In this document: positions 42,285 through 52,591 of the stretch, piece after piece
Position numbering within the stretch: position 1 is the first letter of the stretch
How the letters are laid out: every line of letters starts with the position of its first letter
Assembly (NCBI GenBank): GCA_001897755.1
Contig: MKUJ01000009.1
Location: 145,378 to 209,377, forward strand
From: Afipia sp. 64-13
Lineage (GTDB): Bacteria; Pseudomonadota; Alphaproteobacteria; Rhizobiales; Xanthobacteraceae
Reading direction: 5' to 3'
Length of the DNA stretch: 64,000 nucleotides
Program-made: the position numbers and the translations under genes
Notes under the pieces: model-generated
The model's input: only the letters and a program-made list of their open reading frames with translations
Databases searched by the model: none
Told to the model about the DNA's origin: nothing

Positions 42285-42779
42285 TTACGAGACGCGCGGA
42301 AGGGAGCGCAGCAGCGTAACGAGATGATGATCGGGAAACTCGCTGCCCAAAATTTGCGCATAGGTTTTAAGACCGAATGTCGCGGCGGCGTCCGCAGCCT
42401 CCGGCGCACCGAGATCGCCGAGCGCGGATTGCATCGTGATGTGCTGCAGCCGCTCGGCCTCCAGCTCCTGCGCCTTGATGCGCTGGCGAAGTTGCTCGAC
42501 ATCGGCGGCAGGCCACGCCGTATCCGGAGTCTTGAGAAAGCGGCGCACGCCGCGCAGCGGCCGGACAACGTTCTCTTGCCAAGCCGCGATCAAATCGATC
42601 ACACTGGTTATATCGTCGGCACTCAAGCGCCGCCCGCAATGCGCTCGCCAGAGCAGATAGAGCACCAGATTGACGTCCATCCCCAGCCGATCCTGCAGAT
42701 CGAGACAAGTCTCGGCGACCGATGGCGCGGCGTAAAATGACAGCGAAAAATGCCAGAACGACGTTGCGGGGGTTTGCAT
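42285..42779 (-). CDS. TIGR02444-like conserved hypothetical protein
   Basis: FWHFSLSFYAAPSVAETCLDLQDRLGMDVNLVLYLLWRA... Confidence 0.65.
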   Translation of the reverse strand: MQTPATSFWHFSLSFYAAPSVAETCLDLQDRLGMDVNLVLYLLWRAHCGRRLSADDITSVIDLIAAWQENVVRPLRGVRRFLKTPDTAWPAADVEQLRQRIKAQELEAERLQHITMQSALGDLGAPEAADAAATFGLKTYAQILGSEFPDHHLVTLLRSLPRVS

Positions 42780-42958
42780 ATGGCGGCTTTCGGCTCACAG
42801 GCGGCGGCGACAGGTTATTTTGCGGACATCCCGGCACACAACATGATTTTTCCGGGCGCGGATTGACAGACACCATGGCCGCGATACGGCACACTGTCTT
42901 TCCGCAGGGCCTCGTCCCGTTCGAGCCTCGCACTCCAAGATAAGACCGCGGTACCGCC

Positions 42959-43672
42959 ATGACGTACAGACAGGTTCAGCCTAGCGCCCCTTCCGAAAAC
43001 CTGACGGATCGCATCACCGCGATGCTGCGGCAGGACATCATCGGCGGCAAATACGAGCCGGGCATGCAGCTTCCGGCCGGCAAGGATCTCAGCCAGTCCT
43101 TCGGCGTCAGCATCACCGTGGTCCGGGAGGCGCTGTCGCGGCTGAAATCCGACGGGCTGATCGCCTCGCGCCAGGGCAAGGGCGTGTTCGTCGAGAACGA
43201 TGCCAAGGCGCGGCCGTTCCGCCTTGCGCCGGCGGGCTCGCCGAACGCCCTGTCTCATATCTTCGAACTGCGCATGGGCGTCGAGGTGCAGGCAGCCGGA
43301 CTCGCCGCCATGCGGCGCACGTCGCGCGACCTGAAGCAAATGCAGAAACATCTCAAGCAGATGGAGCCATCCAAGAATAGCTTCGAGCAGGCGCTGACCT
43401 CCGACCTCGCCTTCCATCGCTCGATCGCCGAGGCAACGCAAAATCCGCTGATTGTCTCCTTCGTCGAGTTCCTGCAGCCGCATCTGAAGGAATCGATCGC
43501 CACCGCGCGCGCCAATTCGGCCAGAAAGCCGGCCACCCAGGCGACGGTCTACAAGGATCATTGCGATATCTACGAGGCGATCGCCGCCTGCGACGAGCGA
43601 CAGGCGCGCATCGCCGCGCGACGCGTGCTGGAACGAAGCGTACGCCGCCTCCGTGCGACACCGGAGCGCTGA
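42959..43672 (+). CDS. GntR family regulator with FCD domain (FadR subfamily)
   Basis: ENLTDRITAMLRQDIIGGKYEPGMQLPAGKDLSQSFGVSITVVREALSRLKSDGLIASRQGKGVFVEND and FCD-like HRSIAEATQNPLIVSF. Confidence 0.93.
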   Translation: MTYRQVQPSAPSENLTDRITAMLRQDIIGGKYEPGMQLPAGKDLSQSFGVSITVVREALSRLKSDGLIASRQGKGVFVENDAKARPFRLAPAGSPNALSHIFELRMGVEVQAAGLAAMRRTSRDLKQMQKHLKQMEPSKNSFEQALTSDLAFHRSIAEATQNPLIVSFVEFLQPHLKESIATARANSARKPATQATVYKDHCDIYEAIAACDERQARIAARRVLERSVRRLRATPER

Positions 43673-43702
43673 GCGATTCCCCACGAAATTATCGTCATCG
43701 TG

Positions 43703-43726
43703 ATACTATCATTCCTATTATAGTAT
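43703..43726. promoter_or_regulatory. Candidate shared operator (divergent spacing), M20 hydrolase promoter
   Basis: GATACTATCATT at 43702-43713 is identical to part of the 29787-29806 element; ATACTAT-N10-ATAGTAT dyad, about 80 bp upstream of the ATG at 43805. Confidence 0.55.
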
Positions 43727-43804
43727 GATATGGTCCGAGCCCTGTCCGCAGCAGGGGCAAGCTCCGCCGCGGCACACAAACACACCAGCCCGGGGCCGCG
43801 CCAC

Positions 43805-45076
43805 ATGACCGATACCAACCGTCAAAAGATCCTCGACGCCATCGACAAGAATCGCGACAAGGCGATCGAATTCCTGCGCGACATGGTGCGCATTCCGAGC
43901 GTCACCGGCGACGAGGCCGCCATCCAGAAATTCCTCAACAACTACCTGAGCAAGATCGGCCTCAAGGTCGATATGTGGGAAACCGACTGGGAAGAGCTGA
44001 AGAAGCACCCGGGCTATCGTCCGGTGGATCGCGGCTATGAGGGTCGGCCCAACATCGTCGCCACGCTGAAGGGCACCGGCGGCGGCAAGTCGCTGCTGCT
44101 CAACGGCCATACCGACGTCATCCCGGTCGGCGACGGCGCGGGCTGGAGCGACGATCCGTGGTCGGCGCAGATCAAGGACGGCCGCATCTACGGCCGCGGC
44201 TCCTGCGACATGAAAAGCGGCGTCGCCAGCCACATCCTCGCGGTGGAATTCCTCAAGGAGCTCGGCCTCACGCCGAAGGGCGACGTGCTCATCAACATCG
44301 TGATCGACGAGGAAGTCAGCGGCCACGGCACGCTCGACACCGTCGCCCGCGGCTACAAGGCGGACGCCGGCATTTCCGGCGAGACCAGCGACCTTGCCGT
44401 GCAGCCCGCCTGCATCGGCCGCATCTGGTTCGAAATCGAAATCCAGGGCAAACCCGCCGGCATCCAGCAGCGCTATCTCGGCGTCAGCGCCATCGAGCTC
44501 GGCTACAAGATCGTCAAGGCCGTGCAGGAGCTCGAGGATCACCGTGTCGCCACCGTGCGCCACCCGCTGTATCCGAAGCCGCTGGATTCGCTGCCCTGCA
44601 TCATCGGCAGCTTCCAGGCCGGCAACTATCCGAGCGCCTTCCCGGCGACGGCGCTGCTCAAGGGCTCGATCGGCACCGTGCCGAGCGAGGACCACGAGGG
44701 CGTCAAGCAGAGCCTGGTCGATCAGATCGCGCGCGTCGCGGCGGCCGATCCGTGGATGAAGGATCATCCGCCGAAGGTGCGCTTCGTCGGCTACGACGCG
44801 CAGGCCTCCGAGATTCCGCGCGATCACTCGATCGTGCAGACGGTGTCGCGGACCTACACCGAAATCACCGGCAAGCAACCGGAGATCAGCGGACGTCAGG
44901 GCGCGGCCGACACCCGCTTCCTCAATCTGTACGCCGATACGCCGACCGTGATCTTCGGACCCGGCTCGACCGCCGTGATGCACTCCGACGACGAATACGT
45001 CTCGATCGAGGATTACATCACCGCGATCAAGGTGATGGCGCTCAGCATCTACGACTGGTGCAATACGGCCAAGTAA
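43805..45076 (+). CDS. M20 family metallohydrolase (ArgE/DapE/ACY1-like)
   Basis: SLLLNGHTDVIPVGDGAGWSDDPWSAQIKDGRIYGRGSCDMKSGVASHILA...IDEEVSGHGTLDTV; start MTDTNRQKIL at 43805. Confidence 0.92.
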   Translation: MTDTNRQKILDAIDKNRDKAIEFLRDMVRIPSVTGDEAAIQKFLNNYLSKIGLKVDMWETDWEELKKHPGYRPVDRGYEGRPNIVATLKGTGGGKSLLLNGHTDVIPVGDGAGWSDDPWSAQIKDGRIYGRGSCDMKSGVASHILAVEFLKELGLTPKGDVLINIVIDEEVSGHGTLDTVARGYKADAGISGETSDLAVQPACIGRIWFEIEIQGKPAGIQQRYLGVSAIELGYKIVKAVQELEDHRVATVRHPLYPKPLDSLPCIIGSFQAGNYPSAFPATALLKGSIGTVPSEDHEGVKQSLVDQIARVAAADPWMKDHPPKVRFVGYDAQASEIPRDHSIVQTVSRTYTEITGKQPEISGRQGAADTRFLNLYADTPTVIFGPGSTAVMHSDDEYVSIEDYITAIKVMALSIYDWCNTAK

Positions 45077-45167
45077 AATGGGTCACGTCAAATTGGCCAG
45101 ATGAGTCCCGGTGCCGGCCTGCCCTCGACGGGCATGCCGCTCCTCCTCTCCCAAGAGAGGCACCTGC

Positions 45168-45199
45168 GGCGCGGACCTCAAAGTCCGCGCCTTTTTTTT
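45168..45199 (+). terminator. Rho-independent terminator after the M20 hydrolase gene
   Basis: GGCGCGGAC-CTCAAA-GTCCGCGCC-TTTTTTTT. Confidence 0.9.
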
Positions 45200-45313
45200 G
45201 CGCCGCTCCCGCGCCGCAAGCAAGCATCGCCGTTGCGGGAACACGGGCGGATCGCTATCGGCAAATCCGGCTGCGGTGCTAGAGTGGCGGCCCAAAGGGA
45301 ACCCACGCTTTCC

Positions 45314-47410
45314 ATGCTGCGCATCGCCCGACAACTGACCTGGCGCGAAGGCCTGTTCTCGATCAAGACCTTCGTCGCCGCGATGCTGGCGCTGTACATC
45401 GCGTTCCATCTCAATTTGTCGCAGCCGAGCTGGAGCGTCACCACCGTCTATATCGTCTCGCAGCCGCTCGCCGGCATGGTGCTGGCGAAATCGATCTACC
45501 GCGTGCTCGGCACCCTGATCGGGGCGACGATGTCGCTGGTGTTCGTGGCGCTGTTCTCGAACTCGCGCGAGCTGTTCTGCCTTGTGCTGGCGCTGTGGAT
45601 CGGGCTCGGCGTGTTCGTCTCGATCTATCTGCGCGACGCGCCGCAGGCCTATGCCGGCATGCTGTCGGGTTATTCGGCGGCGATCATCGGCCTGCCCGCC
45701 GTGCTGGCGCCGGACACCGCGTTCGATTTCGCGGTGGCGCGCTGCCTCGAGATCATGCTCGGCATCGGTTGCGGCACGCTGATCCATCACGTCGTGTTCC
45801 CGCAGCGCGCCGGCGATACGCTCCGCAAGGCGCTCGACGCCACGCTGCCGACCATGGCGCGCTGGGTCGGCGACGCGCTGCGCGGTCAGGAGGGCGAAGC
45901 CAAGGGCCTCGTCGACCGCCGTCAGGTGATCTCCTCGGTGGTCGCGCTGGATTCGCTGCGCACCTTCGCCATTCTCGACACGCCCGAAATCCGGGCGATC
46001 GACCGTCCGATTCGGCAATATCAGGGCAAGCTGCTCTCGCTGCTGGCACTGCTGGTGTCGATCTACGACCGCTTCGCCCTGCTCACCCGCACGCAGCCGG
46101 CCACCGCGTCGCGGCTGCGCCCGCTGCTGGAGCGGGCCGCGACCCATATCGCCGCCTCCGCCGCCGATGCGCAATTCGGCCTCACATCCGACTCGGCTGC
46201 GGAACGCGAGCGCCTCGCGGCCGACATCGCCCGCCATCTGCCCTCGCAACACGATCTTCGCGCCGATCCGCGCGCGTTCCTGGCGCGCTCGATCCTGCTG
46301 CGGCTGCGCGACACCATCGTGCTATGGCACGAGACCGTGCTGTTGCGCATGCATATGACCAGCGGCTTTCATCCGCTGCAATCGACCCCGGCACCGGCGC
46401 AGCTTCCCTATCGCGACATCCAGTTCGCCCTGATCGCCGGCGGCATCGCAGCCGCGACGGTGCTGATCGCCAGCGTGTTCTGGATCGCGACCGCCTGGCC
46501 GAACGGCCCGACCGCGGTGACCTTCGCCGGCATCGTCTGCGCCATCATGGGCGCGCGCGACGACCCCACCGCCGCCACCATGATCTTCCTGAAGATGAGC
46601 GTGGTCGGCGGCGCGATCGCGGCGGTCTATCTGTTCGGCGTGCTGCCGACCCTCAACACCTTTCCGGCGCTGGTCGTCGCGCTCGCGCCGTTCTATCTGG
46701 TCAGCGGCCTGTTCCTGGCCGTGCCCTCCGCCATCGGCTATGCGCTGCCGCTGATTCTCAACGGCGGTGCGCTGATCGGCGTCTCCAACGAGATGAACTA
46801 CGACTTCGCCACCTTCATCAACAGCTTCATCGGCTATCTGGTCGGCATCGGCATCGGCGCGGTGGCGCTGCGGCTGCTGCGTCCGCTCAGCGCCGAATGG
46901 GCGGTGCAGCGCCTGACGCGCGGCATGATGCGCGATCTGGCGCAGATCGCGGCGGGCAACGCCACCTTCGACCAGCGCACCACCTTCGAGAGCCGAATGT
47001 TCGACCGCATCAACGCGCTGTTCGTGCGGCTCGATCCGATGATCGGCGAACAGCGCGCCGCCATGCAGGGCGGCCTCGGCGCCCTGCGCATCGGCCTCAA
47101 CATCCTTGCGCTCAAGAGCTTCCGCGCCAGCCTGCCCGCCATCCCCGATGCCGCCGTCGCCAGCGCGCTGGAAGCTCTGGCGGATCACTTCGAGCGCCTG
47201 GCACGGCATAATGCGGGCGGCATGCCGCTGCCGGTTTTGCGCGCGGCGCGCGAGCGCATCCTTACGCTCGACGAGGACACTTTGCTGACCCAGAGCGCCG
47301 AAGCGCTCTATAGTATCGAGATGACCCTCGCGCAGCATGCCGCGTTCTTCGGCCTCGTCCCGGCGGATGATCCCGTCGCCGCGACCGAATCCGATCCGGT
47401 GCCGACATGA
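45314..47410 (+). CDS. FUSC family inner-membrane efflux protein (AaeB/YccS-like)
   Basis: MLRIARQLTWREGLFSIKTFVAAMLALYIAFHLNLSQPSWSVTTVYIVSQPLAGMVLAKSIYRVLGTLIGA; start at 45314 because the ORF-track start lies upstream of the terminator. Confidence 0.9.
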   Translation: MLRIARQLTWREGLFSIKTFVAAMLALYIAFHLNLSQPSWSVTTVYIVSQPLAGMVLAKSIYRVLGTLIGATMSLVFVALFSNSRELFCLVLALWIGLGVFVSIYLRDAPQAYAGMLSGYSAAIIGLPAVLAPDTAFDFAVARCLEIMLGIGCGTLIHHVVFPQRAGDTLRKALDATLPTMARWVGDALRGQEGEAKGLVDRRQVISSVVALDSLRTFAILDTPEIRAIDRPIRQYQGKLLSLLALLVSIYDRFALLTRTQPATASRLRPLLERAATHIAASAADAQFGLTSDSAAERERLAADIARHLPSQHDLRADPRAFLARSILLRLRDTIVLWHETVLLRMHMTSGFHPLQSTPAPAQLPYRDIQFALIAGGIAAATVLIASVFWIATAWPNGPTAVTFAGIVCAIMGARDDPTAATMIFLKMSVVGGAIAAVYLFGVLPTLNTFPALVVALAPFYLVSGLFLAVPSAIGYALPLILNGGALIGVSNEMNYDFATFINSFIGYLVGIGIGAVALRLLRPLSAEWAVQRLTRGMMRDLAQIAAGNATFDQRTTFESRMFDRINALFVRLDPMIGEQRAAMQGGLGALRIGLNILALKSFRASLPAIPDAAVASALEALADHFERLARHNAGGMPLPVLRAARERILTLDEDTLLTQSAEALYSIEMTLAQHAAFFGLVPADDPVAATESDPVPT

Positions 47411-47604
47411 TCAAGGAAATCAGTCTCGATGGCGTGTTCCTGCCGCCGCTGCTCGGCTATTTCCTCGTCGCGGCGCTGGCGTGGTATGCCCTGCGCTATC
47501 TGTTGCAGCAGGCCGGCGCCTACCGCTTCATTTGGCATCCGCCTTTGTTCAACACCGCGCTGTTCGTGATCGTACTGAGCGCGTTCGTCGCTTTGATGTT
47601 GTGA
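47407..47604 (+). CDS. DUF1656 family small membrane protein
   Basis: [59 protein letters not shown]; between FUSC and HlyD genes. Confidence 0.9.
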   Translation: MIKEISLDGVFLPPLLGYFLVAALAWYALRYLLQQAGAYRFIWHPPLFNTALFVIVLSAFVALML

Positions 47605-47618
47605 CGCCGGGACCTCTC

Positions 47619-48515
47619 ATGCCAAGCAAAATGTCGATCCTTCGCGTTCTCGTCACCGTCACCGCGGTGCTCATCGCCAGCATCGCCGGCTGGTACCTGT
47701 GGCGGGTCTACGAGGAAAGCCCATGGACCCGCGACGGCCGGGTGCGCGCCAATGTGGTGATGGTGGCGCCGGACGTCGCGGGCGCGGTGATCGACATCCG
47801 CGTCAAGGACAATCAGGAGGTGAAGCTCGGCGACGTGCTGTTCACGATCGATCCGGCGCGCTACCGGCTTGCGCTGGCGGCGGCCGAGGCCGCGCTCGCC
47901 GGCGCGAAAAGCGTGCTCGACCAGCGCAAGGAAGAGCAGGACCGGCGCGAGCATCTGAGTTCGGCCTCGATCTCGGCGGAGGCGCTCAATCAGGCCCGCA
48001 GCGCGGCGCTGGCGGCGCAGGCGAATTACGATCAGGCAGTCGCGGCCCTCGGCGTCGCCAAGCTCAACCTCGTCCGCACCGAAGTGCGCGCGCCGGTCAA
48101 CGGCCACGTCACCAATCTTCTGGTGGATCGCGGCGACTACGCCACCGCCGGCCATGCCATGGTCGCGGTGGTCGACAGCGATTCCTATTACGTCGCCGGC
48201 TATTTCGAGGAAACCAAGCTGCGCAGCATCAAGATCGGCGATCCGGCATCGATCCGGCTGCTCGGCTTCAGCGCGCCGCTGCAGGGCCATGTCCAGAGCG
48301 TCGCCCGCGCCATCACCGATCGCGACAACGCCATCGGCAACGACCTGATCGCCAACGTCAACCCGACCTTCAGCTGGGTCCGCCTCGCCCAGCGCATTCC
48401 GGTGCGCATCGCCATCGACCGGATTCCGGACGGGATCACCCTCAGCGCCGGCATGACCGCGACCGTGGTGGTGACCGCGCCCGGCAACGACCGCTCGGTC
48501 AAGCCGCCGCGGTGA
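47619..48515 (+). CDS. HlyD family periplasmic adaptor (AaeA/EmrA-like)
   Basis: [78 protein letters not shown]. Confidence 0.93.
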   Translation: MPSKMSILRVLVTVTAVLIASIAGWYLWRVYEESPWTRDGRVRANVVMVAPDVAGAVIDIRVKDNQEVKLGDVLFTIDPARYRLALAAAEAALAGAKSVLDQRKEEQDRREHLSSASISAEALNQARSAALAAQANYDQAVAALGVAKLNLVRTEVRAPVNGHVTNLLVDRGDYATAGHAMVAVVDSDSYYVAGYFEETKLRSIKIGDPASIRLLGFSAPLQGHVQSVARAITDRDNAIGNDLIANVNPTFSWVRLAQRIPVRIAIDRIPDGITLSAGMTATVVVTAPGNDRSVKPPR

Positions 48516-48628
48516 GCGCATCGCATGACAGACCGGCGCGGCAATTGGCGGCCGCCGAACCGGGTTTGTCCTCCGGGCCAGTTGTTGTAGAACAGGCCCC
48601 GCAACAGCCGGCGAGAATATTCAGGCCC

Positions 48629-50164
48629 GTGACCCGCACGCCTTCGTCCACGTCCGACGACTATTCCTACGATGACCGCCTGCGGCTGGGCATCGAGGGC
48701 TCCGGTATCGGCACCTGGGATCTCAATCTGTCCACCCGCGAACTGATCTGGTCGCCGGTCACCCGCCGGCTGTTCGGGCTGCCGCCCGGCCAGAACATCG
48801 ATTATCCGCTTTTCATGTCGCTGCTCGCCCCGATGGATCGGACGCGCACCGAGCAGGCGATCGAGCGCGTCGTCACCGGGGGGCGCAATTTCGATCTGCA
48901 GTACCGCATCGCCTCGCCGCGCGGACCGGCGCACTGGCTGCGCGCGCGCTCCAGCCTCGTCACCGGCGCCGACGGCGTCCCGCATCTGTGCGGCATCGTC
49001 ATCGACATCGACGAGCAGAAGCAACTCGAGGAGGCGCTGCGCACCCGCGAGGGCCATCTGCGCTCGATCCTCGACACCATTCCCGACGCCATGATCGTGA
49101 TCGACGGGCGCGGCGTCATGCAGTTCTTCTCCAGCGCCGCGGTGCGCCAGTTCGGCTACACCGAGCAGGAGGCGATCGGCCAGAATGTCAGCATCCTGAT
49201 GCCGCAGCCCGACAGCGGGCGTCACGACGGCTACATGGAGCGCTATCTGCGCACCGGCGAGCGCCACATCATCGGCATCGGCCGCATCGTCTCCGGCAAG
49301 CGCAAGGACGGCACCATCTTCCCGATGCATCTGGCGATCGGCGAAACCCGCTCCGGCGGCGAGCCCTATTTCACCGGCTTCGTGCGCGACCTCACCGAAT
49401 ACCAGCAGACCCAGGCGCGGGTGCAGGAGTTGCAGTCCGAACTGGTCCACGTCTCGCGTCTCACCGCGATGGGCGAGATGGCCTCCGCGCTTGCCCACGA
49501 GCTCAACCAGCCGCTCGCTGCGATCAGCAACTACATGAAGGGCTGCCGCCGCCTGCTCGCCGCCGAAAACGACGATCCCGCCCGGCAGAAGATCGAATCG
49601 GCGATGGACCGCGCCGCCGAACAGGCGCTGCGCGCCGGCCAGATCATCCGGCGGCTGCGCGATTTCGTCTCGCGCGGCGAATCCGAAAAGCGCGTCGAGC
49701 GCATCTCCAAGCTGATCGAGGAAGCCGGCGCGCTCGGCTTCACCGGCGCACGCGAACAGGGCGTGTCGCTGCACTTCAACCTCGATCCGGATCACGACCT
49801 CGTGCTGGTCGATCGTGTGCAGATCCAGCAGGTGCTGGTCAATCTGTTCCGCAACGCGCTGGAGGCGATGGCGCACTCGGAGCAGCGCACCCTGGTCGTG
49901 ACCAACGTCAAGGTCGCCGACGACATGATCGAGATTTCGGTCTCCGACACCGGCCACGGCATCGGCAAGGAGAACGAGGCCAATCTGTTCCAGACCTTCT
50001 TCACCACCAAGGAGACCGGCATGGGCGTCGGTCTTTCGATCAGCCGGACCATCGTCGAAGCCCATGGCGGGCGGATGTGGGCCGAAACCAATGCCTCCGG
50101 CGGCGCGACATTCCGCTTCACGCTGCCGGCGGCGACGAGCGAAGAGTTGAGCGATGCCACCTGA
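48629..50164 (+). CDS. fixL: Oxygen-sensor histidine kinase FixL
   Basis: Two PAS domains; heme-PAS signature [35 protein letters not shown]; kinase H-box [27 protein letters not shown]. Start uncertain (GTG 48629 proposed). Confidence 0.93.
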   Translation: MTRTPSSTSDDYSYDDRLRLGIEGSGIGTWDLNLSTRELIWSPVTRRLFGLPPGQNIDYPLFMSLLAPMDRTRTEQAIERVVTGGRNFDLQYRIASPRGPAHWLRARSSLVTGADGVPHLCGIVIDIDEQKQLEEALRTREGHLRSILDTIPDAMIVIDGRGVMQFFSSAAVRQFGYTEQEAIGQNVSILMPQPDSGRHDGYMERYLRTGERHIIGIGRIVSGKRKDGTIFPMHLAIGETRSGGEPYFTGFVRDLTEYQQTQARVQELQSELVHVSRLTAMGEMASALAHELNQPLAAISNYMKGCRRLLAAENDDPARQKIESAMDRAAEQALRAGQIIRRLRDFVSRGESEKRVERISKLIEEAGALGFTGAREQGVSLHFNLDPDHDLVLVDRVQIQQVLVNLFRNALEAMAHSEQRTLVVTNVKVADDMIEISVSDTGHGIGKENEANLFQTFFTTKETGMGVGLSISRTIVEAHGGRMWAETNASGGATFRFTLPAATSEELSDAT

Positions 50165-50771
50165 ACCCACCGTGTATGTCATCGATGACGATCCCGCGAT
50201 GCGGGACTCGCTGGATTTCCTGCTCGATGCGGCCGGCTTCCGCGTCAAGCTGTTCGACTCGGCAATCAGCTTTCTCGACGCCCTGCCCGATCTCGGCGTC
50301 GGCTGCGTGGTGTCCGACGTACGGATGCCCGGCCTCGACGGCCTCGAACTGCTGAAACGGCTGAAGAACGACAACAAGACGCTGCCGATCATCATCATGA
50401 CCGGTCATGGCGACATCCCGCTCGCGGTCGAGGCGATGAAGCTCGGCGCCATCGATTTCCTCGAAAAGCCGTTCGAGGACGAGCGGCTGATCGGCACCGT
50501 GAAGGCGGCGCTGAGCAAGGCGGCGGACCGGCACGAGGACGAGGCGGTGACCGCGGACATCGCGGCACGGATCGCCAGCCTGTCGCCGCGCGAGCGTCAG
50601 GTGATGGAAGGGCTGGCCGCCGGCCTGTCCAACAAACTGATCGCGCGCGAATACGATATCAGCCCGCGCACCATCGAGGTCTACCGCGCCAACGTGATGA
50701 CCAAGATGCAGGCTGGAAGTATTTCAGAACTGGTGCGGCTCGCCGTGCGTGGAGGACTGCTCAAGGATTGA
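50154..50771 (+). CDS. fixJ: Response regulator FixJ (REC-LuxR)
   Basis: [24 protein letters not shown]...[18 protein letters not shown]...[43 protein letters not shown]. Confidence 0.95.
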   Translation: MPPEPTVYVIDDDPAMRDSLDFLLDAAGFRVKLFDSAISFLDALPDLGVGCVVSDVRMPGLDGLELLKRLKNDNKTLPIIIMTGHGDIPLAVEAMKLGAIDFLEKPFEDERLIGTVKAALSKAADRHEDEAVTADIAARIASLSPRERQVMEGLAAGLSNKLIAREYDISPRTIEVYRANVMTKMQAGSISELVRLAVRGGLLKD

Positions 50772-50846
50772 CCCAGGTCAACGCCTCGGCGGCGAAAACC
50801 TCTAGTTTCGCCCGATGTTTGTGCAGCCGAACATCCCGAAGCGTCC

Positions 50847-51239
50847 ATGAGCTCACCGATTTACAAATCGACGATCTACGTGATCGATGACGATCCCGAC
50901 GTGCTCGGCTCGTTGCGCTTTTTGCTCGAGGCCGAGGGCTTCGAGGTGCTGACCTTCCGCACGCCGACCGCGTTGCTCGACCGCAATACGCCGCGGCACG
51001 CCGACTGTTTCGTGATCGACTACAAGATGCCGGCGATGAACGGCATCGATCTCGCCCTGCATCTGCGCGATCAGGACATCACCACCCCGATCATCCTGAT
51101 CACCGGCTATCAGGACGAAAACATCGAGAAAAGGGCCGAAGCGGCCGGCCTGCATCACGTTCTGCGCAAGCCGCATCTGGAGGAAAGCCTCGTCTCCCAC
51201 ATTTTGCAGGCGATCGAAGGTCCGACGCTCGGCCTCTGA
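50847..51239 (+). CDS. Single-domain response regulator
   Basis: REC domain only, phospho-acceptor context DCFVIDYKMPAMNG; directly after fixJ. Confidence 0.92.
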   Translation: MSSPIYKSTIYVIDDDPDVLGSLRFLLEAEGFEVLTFRTPTALLDRNTPRHADCFVIDYKMPAMNGIDLALHLRDQDITTPIILITGYQDENIEKRAEAAGLHHVLRKPHLEESLVSHILQAIEGPTLGL

Positions 51240-51320
51240 CGCCCGGCTCCTGACACCCGGCCTCTGCCCCTGGCTTTTTCTACATCCGGCCCGACCTTGG
51301 CCGGCGTCCGGGCGACCTCC

Positions 51321-51352
51321 GGTAAACCCCTTAGGGGGCCTCCCTTAAGGCA
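51321..51352 (+). promoter_or_regulatory. Possible FixJ-responsive promoter region of fixK
   Basis: ggtaaaccccttagggggcctcccttaagg upstream of fixK; assignment inferred from FixLJ-FixK context only. Confidence 0.3.
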
Positions 51353-51420
51353 TGTGGCCAAATACCGCCCTCGAAAAAATTGGAGCACAGTCCCGCCGTC
51401 CGAAGCACAGGAGACGGCAC

Positions 51421-52131
51421 ATGCTCGCACCTTCCACCAGCACCATCGCTCCCGCCCTCCCCCCGCTTGGTTCCATCGCGGGCAAGTGCACCGCTCCCGC
51501 CCTCGCCACCGACAAGTTCGGCGCGATCCTCGGACGGGCCGGCATGGTCGGTACCGATTTCTGCTACCGCAAGGACGAGGAAATCTACGGCGAAGGCGAG
51601 CCTTCGGAATACGTCTATCAGGTGGTGAAGGGCGCGGTGCGCACCTACAAGCTGCTGTCGGACGGCCGCCGCCAGATCGACTCCTTCCATCTGCCCGGCG
51701 ACGTGTTCGGCCTCGAATCCAGCCCGACCTGCCGCCTGACCGCCGAAGCCATCGTCGACACCACCATCCGCCTCGCCAAGCGCAGCAGCCTGGAACAGGC
51801 CGCCGAGGTCGACGTGCAGGTTGCGCTGCATCTGTGGTCGCTGACCGCGGGCCATCTGCGCCATGCCGAGGACCACATGCTGCTGCTCGGCCGCAAGACC
51901 GCGATGGAAAAGGTCGCGACCTTCCTTCTGGAAATGGACCGCCGCCTCACCGTGGCCGGCATGATGGCGCTGCCGATGACCCGTCGCGACATCGCGGACT
52001 ATCTCGGCCTGACGCTGGAGACCGTGTCGCGCACCTTCTCGCAGTTGCAGAGCCAGGGCGTACTCGGACTGACCGGCGCACGTCAGGTGGCGCTGCGCAA
52101 CCGCCAGTGCCTGCGCAACATGGACGCGTGA
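51421..52131 (+). CDS. fixK: Crp/Fnr family transcription factor FixK
   Basis: CYRKDEEIYGEGEPSEYVYQVVKGAVRTYKLLSDGRRQIDSFHLPGDVFGLE...LPMTRRDIADYLGLTLETVSRTFSQLQ; start at 51421. Confidence 0.92.
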   Translation: MLAPSTSTIAPALPPLGSIAGKCTAPALATDKFGAILGRAGMVGTDFCYRKDEEIYGEGEPSEYVYQVVKGAVRTYKLLSDGRRQIDSFHLPGDVFGLESSPTCRLTAEAIVDTTIRLAKRSSLEQAAEVDVQVALHLWSLTAGHLRHAEDHMLLLGRKTAMEKVATFLLEMDRRLTVAGMMALPMTRRDIADYLGLTLETVSRTFSQLQSQGVLGLTGARQVALRNRQCLRNMDA

Positions 52132-52165
52132 GGCTCACGCAGAGCCGAGACCTCATTGTAACGCG

Positions 52166-52265
52166 CGTTTTCGTCATGGCCGGGCTTGTCCCGGCCATCC
52201 ACGTCTTTCTTGCTCTTTTGTCGCAAAGTCGTGGATGCGTGAATCCAGTCCGCGCAGGACGAGTC
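52166..52265. repeat. Intergenic palindromic repeat
   Basis: atggccgggcttgtcccggccat dyad followed by cgtggatgcgtgaatcca segment. Confidence 0.5.
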
Positions 52266-52556
52266 TTGATTTCATCAAAACCATAACTGCGTTAGAACGC
52301 ACGCCATTTCGGCTTGTTGAGGCCGAGCTTCGGCGCGGGCGCCGGCAGGCCGGCCCAGATCCGCGCGCTGACGACCAGCAGCGCCACTGCCGCCGCAACA
52401 ATCAGGATTCCCGCCCAGATGGACATGGCAATCACCTCCGTCTGACCGCAACATCGATGATTTGCCGGGAGCGGTCGTTGCGACGGATCAAGATCCCGTC
52501 AAACCGGCCGGTCACACGTTGCCGCACCCCCACCCGCCTCCTGTCCGCAGCGTGGT

Positions 52557-52576
52557 TGATTGCGCCAGATCAAGGT
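52557..52576 (+). promoter_or_regulatory. Possible FNR/FixK-type box
   Basis: TTGCGCCAGATCAA (near match to TTGAT-N4-ATCAA) upstream of the 52592-53053 gene. Confidence 0.4.
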
Positions 52577-52591
52577 GCAGTGTCCTGAAAT

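Noticed and set aside
47310-47325. TATAGTATCGAGATGA resembling the shared dyad half-site
   Set aside because: Lies within the FUSC coding sequence with no matching second arm.
48200-50398. 732-aa minus-strand ORF
   Set aside because: Antisense to fixL/fixJ, which carry clear PAS, kinase and REC motifs.
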